Below, piece by piece: positions 60,406 through 64,000 of a DNA stretch of 64,000 bases. The DNA is taken from assembly GCF_016863635.1 (NCBI RefSeq), contig NZ_BOPG01000049.1, forward strand, positions 124,001-188,000, given 5' to 3'. Below the pieces are notes generated by a model, which was not told the origin of the DNA, did not search any database, and saw only the letters and a list, made by a program, of their open reading frames with translations. Each line of letters opens with the position of its first letter. Position 1 is the stretch's first letter. Source of the DNA: Virgisporangium aurantiacum (GTDB lineage Bacteria > Actinomycetota > Actinomycetes > Mycobacteriales > Micromonosporaceae). The position numbers and the translations under genes were made by a program.

Positions 60406-61478
60406 CTGACCTCGAAGACGACCCGGCCGTCGGGCCCAAGGTCGAGAAAGGACAACAACCGGTCGGCCTCCGAGCGGACCGCGTCGGCCTCGTCGGATGC
60501 CAGCGGGACGAACGGGGTGACGCGCACTTCGGCGCCCTGAATCTGCCAGATCCCGGCGACGAACCCGTCGACCAGAAACGTCGCATGCACCATCGAGTAG
60601 CCCGGGAACACGCGCGGCCGGTGCTCATCGGAAATGATGCGGCTGCGGTCGTCGTGGCTGAGGACGAGGTTGTCGAACTCGGGCAGGAACCGCACCGGCG
60701 CCGGCTCGTCACCGCTCGCGATCGGCAGGCCGGGGACGTCGAACAGTTCGCGCCCACGCTCGTCCCGATAGACCGTGAGCTCCGGGCGCAGCGCCTCGAC
60801 CTCGGCCCGGAGCCGCCGCAGGCCCGACCAGATCTGCAGGTCGGCGACCGACGCCGGCCCGCACGACGCAAGGTACCGCCACACCAGCGTCCGTACGGAC
60901 GGCTCCTCGTGCAGCGAGCCGATCCAGTCCTCCGCGAGCACGCAGGCCACGTGCCCGCGCCGGCGCCACACGCCCGTGGGTGGCGGGTGCAGCAGCGGCA
61001 GTTCACGCTGCGCGGCCCAGGCCAACGGCATCTTCGCCCGGTCGGGGTACCGCTCGGCGAGGTGCCGGGCCAGCGCCGGCCGCGTCAGCACCTGGCCAGA
61101 CAGGATCTCCCGCGCGGCGGCGGCCAGGTCGGCGAGGTCGATACCGGCCAGGTCACGGGCGAACGGCGACAGGCCGGCCTTCCCGATGCGCTGGGCGATC
61201 AGCGGACGCAGCCAGCGGTAGTCGTCGCCGGTCGTCATGTGTTGGGTGATGCGCAGCAGGCTGCCACGGACGACGTCGCGTCCGGCAAGCGCCGCGGTGA
61301 GGTCTTCGTGACGGAACATGGCCATCCGGGTCCACAGCCCGACGTACGGCGCGTCGGTCTCCTGCGCCTGGACGGCCACGAGCCGCGCGACAAGTTCCGG
61401 CACGGTGCCCGGGAACGGAGTCAGCAGCGACTGGCGCTGGAGGTACGTGCGGTTCAGCTGCCGCGTCGAGATGTCCAC
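60402..61478 (-). CDS. Winged-helix DNA-binding protein (HTH_42 family)
   Basis: The product has 358 residues. It matches the crosslink-repair/HTH_42 family related to YcaQ/AlkX: RQLNRTYLQRQSLLTPFPG, VAVQAQETDAPYVGLWTRM, LRITQHMTTGDDYRWLRP, FLPEFDNLVLSHDDRSRI and VFPGYSMVHATFLVDG. Members act on DNA interstrand crosslinks or abasic sites. Its stop shares CTAG with the stop of the convergent CheW gene (60402-60405). Confidence 0.85.
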   Translation of the reverse strand: MDISTRQLNRTYLQRQSLLTPFPGTVPELVARLVAVQAQETDAPYVGLWTRMAMFRHEDLTAALAGRDVVRGSLLRITQHMTTGDDYRWLRPLIAQRIGKAGLSPFARDLAGIDLADLAAAAREILSGQVLTRPALARHLAERYPDRAKMPLAWAAQRELPLLHPPPTGVWRRRGHVACVLAEDWIGSLHEEPSVRTLVWRYLASCGPASVADLQIWSGLRRLRAEVEALRPELTVYRDERGRELFDVPGLPIASGDEPAPVRFLPEFDNLVLSHDDRSRIISDEHRPRVFPGYSMVHATFLVDGFVAGIWQIQGAEVRVTPFVPLASDEADAVRSEADRLLSFLDLGPDGRVVFEVS

Positions 61479-61622
61479 GGGAATGACGTTATCGACCGAA
61501 GCGGTCAGAACCTGTCCTCATTCCAGCCGACGTGGCGCCGAACTGGGTCCGTCCCGGGGGTGACGATCGGCGGGGTTCTGGCGGTAGCGTCTCTTCCGCC
61601 TATTGGTAGGAGGTTGGCGTCC

Positions 61623-63056
61623 ATGTCCTCTGGCGGTAACGGGGTTCGCGAAGACGCTTCGCGACAGAGGTTCGACCTGGTTATGCGTGGTTACGACAAG
61701 CGCCAGGTCGACCAGTTCGCGTCCCGGGCCGACAGCGAGATCGCGATGCTGATGGCCGAGCGCGAGCGGGCCCGCGAGCAGTTCCACGCGATGGCGCAGC
61801 AGATCCAGCAGCTCCAGGGCGACCTGACCGAGGCGCGGAAGCGGCCGGCGCAGATCGACAAGGCCACGTTCAAGGACCTCGGCCCCATGGTCGAGCAGAT
61901 CCTCCAGAACGCCGAGAAGCAGGCCGCCCAGATCACCTCGACGGCGTCGGAGCGCGTGGCGAACCACCGCGCCCAGGCCGACAAGGCGCTCGCCGACGCC
62001 CACGAACGGGCGAACCGGATCATCCGGGAGTACGAGGAAGAGGTCGCCAACCGGCGGGCCGAACTGCAGCAGACCGCCGAGCTGCGCCGGGCGGCCGCCC
62101 AGGCCGAGATCGACGACATGACGGAGCTGGCCCAGCGGTTGCGCACGGAGGCCGAGGCGATCCACCAGCGCGCCGAGGAGGAGGCCAGCCGGCTCGGCGA
62201 GCAGAGCAACCGCGAACTCGAGCACGCGCGGGCCCGGGCGAAGGCGATGGTCGAGGCCGCGCAGGCGCAGGCCGAGCGCGACACCCAGGCCGCACACGCC
62301 CGCGCCGAGGAGGAGATCAACCAGTACCGGGGTGAGGTCGAGCGGGAGATCGAAGACCGGCGCAACGCCGCCAGCCAGAAGATCGTCGCCATGCACACCG
62401 AGGCGCAGCACTACTCCGACGACGTGCGCCAGCGGGCCGACGAGCAGGCGACCATCCGGGCCCAGGAACTGGCCGCGGTGGAGCAGGAGATCGAGGCCCG
62501 TCGCCGTACCCGGGTGGCCATGCAGGCCGAGCTCGACTCGGCGCAGCAGCGCCTCGCCGAGTCGCGTCAGGAGCGGGACACCATCGACGGCGAGGTCGGC
62601 CGGCTCCGCGAGCACCTGGCCGCCGTCCGCCAGGACCTGGCGTCGGAGATGAAGCGGTTGGACGAGACGCGCCACGCGGCCGACAGCGCCGACCGGCACG
62701 CCAAGGACGTCCGCGCCCGGGTGCAGCGGGAGGCGAAGCGGGTCGCCGAAGCGGCGGCCGCGGCCGTGCTCGCGGCAGCGGCGGCCGGGTCGGAGACGGG
62801 CGAGTATCCGCAGGTCATGCCCCGGGAGAACGGGCACGATCCGCGGGAGAGGGGCCTGTCGCTGGAGAAGGCCGACGACGGCCCGGCGCGGGAGAACGCG
62901 CGGGAAACGCGGGAGAACGGGACGCCCGCGCGGGAGACGCGGGAGACGCGGGAGAGCGGCGTGCCGGCGCAACGGGAGCCGTTCCAGAACGGACCCACGC
63001 CGTTGCCGCAACGCCAGCCCGGGATACTGGAGCGCCAGCCGGCCGTCGCCGACTGA
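61623..63056 (+). CDS. DivIVA-like coiled-coil polarity protein
   Basis: The product has 477 residues from ATG 61623 (TAGGAGGT upstream); long upstream in-frame extensions are artefacts. The N-terminus contains a DivIVA-like motif (FDLVMRGYDKRQVDQFASRAD). Residues about 40-370 form a nearly unbroken coiled coil, rich in Ala, Glu, Arg and Gln. The C-terminal 100 residues hold an Ala-rich stretch and then degenerate repeats of the type RE[NT]-x-RE. Such proteins mark growing poles and help hyphal tip growth in filamentous actinobacteria. It is a monocistronic gene. Confidence 0.88.
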   Translation: MSSGGNGVREDASRQRFDLVMRGYDKRQVDQFASRADSEIAMLMAERERAREQFHAMAQQIQQLQGDLTEARKRPAQIDKATFKDLGPMVEQILQNAEKQAAQITSTASERVANHRAQADKALADAHERANRIIREYEEEVANRRAELQQTAELRRAAAQAEIDDMTELAQRLRTEAEAIHQRAEEEASRLGEQSNRELEHARARAKAMVEAAQAQAERDTQAAHARAEEEINQYRGEVEREIEDRRNAASQKIVAMHTEAQHYSDDVRQRADEQATIRAQELAAVEQEIEARRRTRVAMQAELDSAQQRLAESRQERDTIDGEVGRLREHLAAVRQDLASEMKRLDETRHAADSADRHAKDVRARVQREAKRVAEAAAAAVLAAAAAGSETGEYPQVMPRENGHDPRERGLSLEKADDGPARENARETRENGTPARETRETRESGVPAQREPFQNGPTPLPQRQPGILERQPAVAD

Positions 63057-63092
63057 GAGCGGGCCCGATGGGGTGCCGGCCGGCGTCGGCGA

Positions 63093-63638
63093 TTACGCGC
63101 CGGGCGGCTGGAAGCCGGTTCGCAGCAGGGACAACAGGCGGCGTGCGTGGTCGGGGTCGGAGCTGGCGATCGCCGCTGCGCTCGTCAGCGCGAGAAGGTC
63201 CGCTATCGCGAGATCCCCGCGGACCGCGCCCACCGACGCCGCGCGGCTGAGAAGCCGCGTGGCCACCTCCGTGATCGAGCGGTGCCACTCCGCGAAGAGG
63301 CGGGTCCGTCGCTGGTCGGCGCCCTCGGTCACCGCCAGCGCGAGCGGGCGTTTCGCCGCGATGTGGACGACGAACGCGTCCAGCCACTCGAACAGCGCCG
63401 CCCCCGCGTCCGGGGCGGTGGCCAGGTCGTCGCCGTGCCGGCACAGCGCGGCGACCTCGTCGCTGTAGACGGCGACGATCAGGTCGCCGCGCGTCGGGAA
63501 GTGCCGGTAGAGCGTCGCGTTGCCGACGCCCGCGCGGCGGGCGACGTCGTCGAGCGGGATGTCGGGTCCGCGCTCGGTGAACAGGTCACGGGCGGCCGCG
63601 AGCAGTAGTTCGAGGTTCCGTGCCGCGTCGGCCCGCAT
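63093..63638 (-). CDS. TetR family regulator
   Basis: The product has 181 residues. The helix-turn-helix is typical (LLLAAARDLFTERGPDIPLDDVARRAGVGNATLYRHFPTRGDLI). It is divergent from a SnoaL-like gene across 87 bases that contain a pair of large inverted sites. It likely controls that gene and itself. Confidence 0.92.
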   Translation of the reverse strand: MRADAARNLELLLAAARDLFTERGPDIPLDDVARRAGVGNATLYRHFPTRGDLIVAVYSDEVAALCRHGDDLATAPDAGAALFEWLDAFVVHIAAKRPLALAVTEGADQRRTRLFAEWHRSITEVATRLLSRAASVGAVRGDLAIADLLALTSAAAIASSDPDHARRLLSLLRTGFQPPGA

Positions 63639-63653
63639 GGTGCTCCTTGATAA

Positions 63654-63706
63654 GTGGGGATTTCCCCGGTTAGCCTAGCGCCAACGCTAAACGGGGAGTT
63701 CCCCAC
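63654..63706. promoter_or_regulatory. Paired operator sites for the TetR regulator
   Basis: GTGGGGATTTCCCC (63654-63667) and GGGGAGTTCCCCAC (63693-63706) are mirror-image copies of one site. With the adjacent TTAGC/GCTAA they form an imperfect inverted repeat (18 of 21 matching positions per arm) covering the divergent promoter region. Confidence 0.75.
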
Positions 63707-63725
63707 ATAACCGAGAGGGACAGGG

Positions 63726-64000
63726 ATGACCATCTCCATCGAGGACCGGCTCGCGATCACCGAGGTCATCGCCCGGCACGGTCACCTGGTCGACGGCGGT
63801 CACCTGCACCGCAGCGACGAGGTGTTCGACGCCGACGCCGTCTTCGACCTGGCCGACTTCGGCGCCGGAACGGTGCACGGGCTCGCGGCCCTGTACGACC
63901 TGGCGCGGCAGCTCGGCGACAACAACCCGGTGGGTCACCACGTGACCAACACCGTCCTGGAGGAGGGCGACGGTGGCCAGGTGAAGGCGCTGTCCAAGGG
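63726..64000 (+). CDS. SnoaL-like (NTF2 fold) protein, 3' truncated
   Basis: The gene runs off the right edge; 91 residues are visible from ATG 63726 (GAGAGGGACAGGG upstream). The pattern (IEDRLAITEVIARHGHLVDGGHLHRSDEVFDADAVFDLADFG, HHVTNTVLEE) is that of a SnoaL_4-type protein. It is probably under the divergent TetR regulator. The frame is open to the end of the window. Confidence 0.85.
   Translation, partial: MTISIEDRLAITEVIARHGHLVDGGHLHRSDEVFDADAVFDLADFGAGTVHGLAALYDLARQLGDNNPVGHHVTNTVLEEGDGGQVKALSK

Noticed and set aside
61518..63011. 497-codon minus-strand frame opposite the DivIVA-like gene
   Set aside because: Leu/Arg/Gly-rich shadow of the coiled-coil gene.

Overview
The window is a high-GC actinobacterial chromosome segment (many GTG/TTG starts, ATGA/GTGA stop-start overlaps, few intergenic gaps). 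Gene content suggests a filamentous, possibly motile member of the Micromonosporaceae (Actinoplanes/Dactylosporangium type): an egtABCD ergothioneine operon, a DivIVA-like polarity protein, a c-di-AMP riboswitch before a wall-hydrolase-like gene, DUF397/XRE gene sets, DUF6401 and DUF6232 genes, and chemotaxis proteins. The genus assignment is inference. No rRNA, tRNA, CRISPR, IS element or phage gene was recognised.

Layout. 0-5 kb: a truncated binding-protein-like gene, a lipoprotein with a binding-protein domain plus a VWA domain, a membrane protein with a strong terminator, a second lipoprotein, a ricin-type lectin and a degenerate kinase-like gene. 5-9.5 kb: citrate synthase, an MFS exporter with an odd 3' end, DUF6401, and a family-2 glutamate-cysteine ligase. 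9.4-18.5 kb: a large signalling block with a GGDEF-EAL protein, SpoIIE-type PP2C phosphatase, STAS protein, CheB-type methylesterase, STAS-like/HATPase protein, CheR-PAS-coiled-coil-PAS protein and a sigma-B-family sigma factor with an N-terminal STAS domain. 18.6-24.3 kb: LysR regulator, azlCD with a divergent XRE-cupin regulator, a diguanylate cyclase with an I-site, and an LPXTG surface protein. 25-28 kb: a coiled-coil secreted protein under a ydaO-type riboswitch, back to back with an iron-box-controlled DUF2470 gene and an FMN-dependent alpha-hydroxyacid oxidase.

28-32.4 kb: egtABCD on the minus strand, tightly coupled, with no egtE nearby. 32.4-35.5 kb: an apparently less GC-rich accessory patch with two DUF397 genes, their XRE/DUF5753 partner, two DUF6232-like paralogues and several large hairpins. 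35.5-38.7 kb: UlaG-like hydrolase and a DrrAB-type ABC exporter divergent from a TetR regulator. 38.7-43.3 kb: an unfamiliar five-gene minus-strand operon (cupin, zinc-ribbon membrane protein, two unrecognised proteins, asparagine-synthetase-like enzyme lacking the glutaminase cysteine). 43.4-48.3 kb: YCII/DGPF protein, DUF4037 protein, an ECF42-type sigma factor and an MMPL transporter. 48.4-50.3 kb: a small secreted peptide gene divergent from an XRE-TPR regulator, resembling a peptide-sensing pair. 50.5-55.8 kb: methyltransferase, two-component system, ABC exporter, SnoaL-like protein. 56-60.4 kb: a soluble chemoreceptor with five tandem PAS repeats and a triple-CheW scaffold. 60.4-64 kb: winged-helix protein, DivIVA-like protein, and a TetR regulator divergent from a truncated SnoaL-like gene.

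Themes: layered signal transduction (c-di-GMP, partner switching, methylation-type adaptation, c-di-AMP, peptide sensing), redox/iron protection (ergothioneine, GCS2, iron box) and membrane export (MFS, MMPL, two ABC systems, AzlCD). The strongest candidates for undescribed biology are the STAS-sigma/CheB/CheR block, the secreted-peptide/XRE-TPR pair and the five-gene asparagine-synthetase-like operon.
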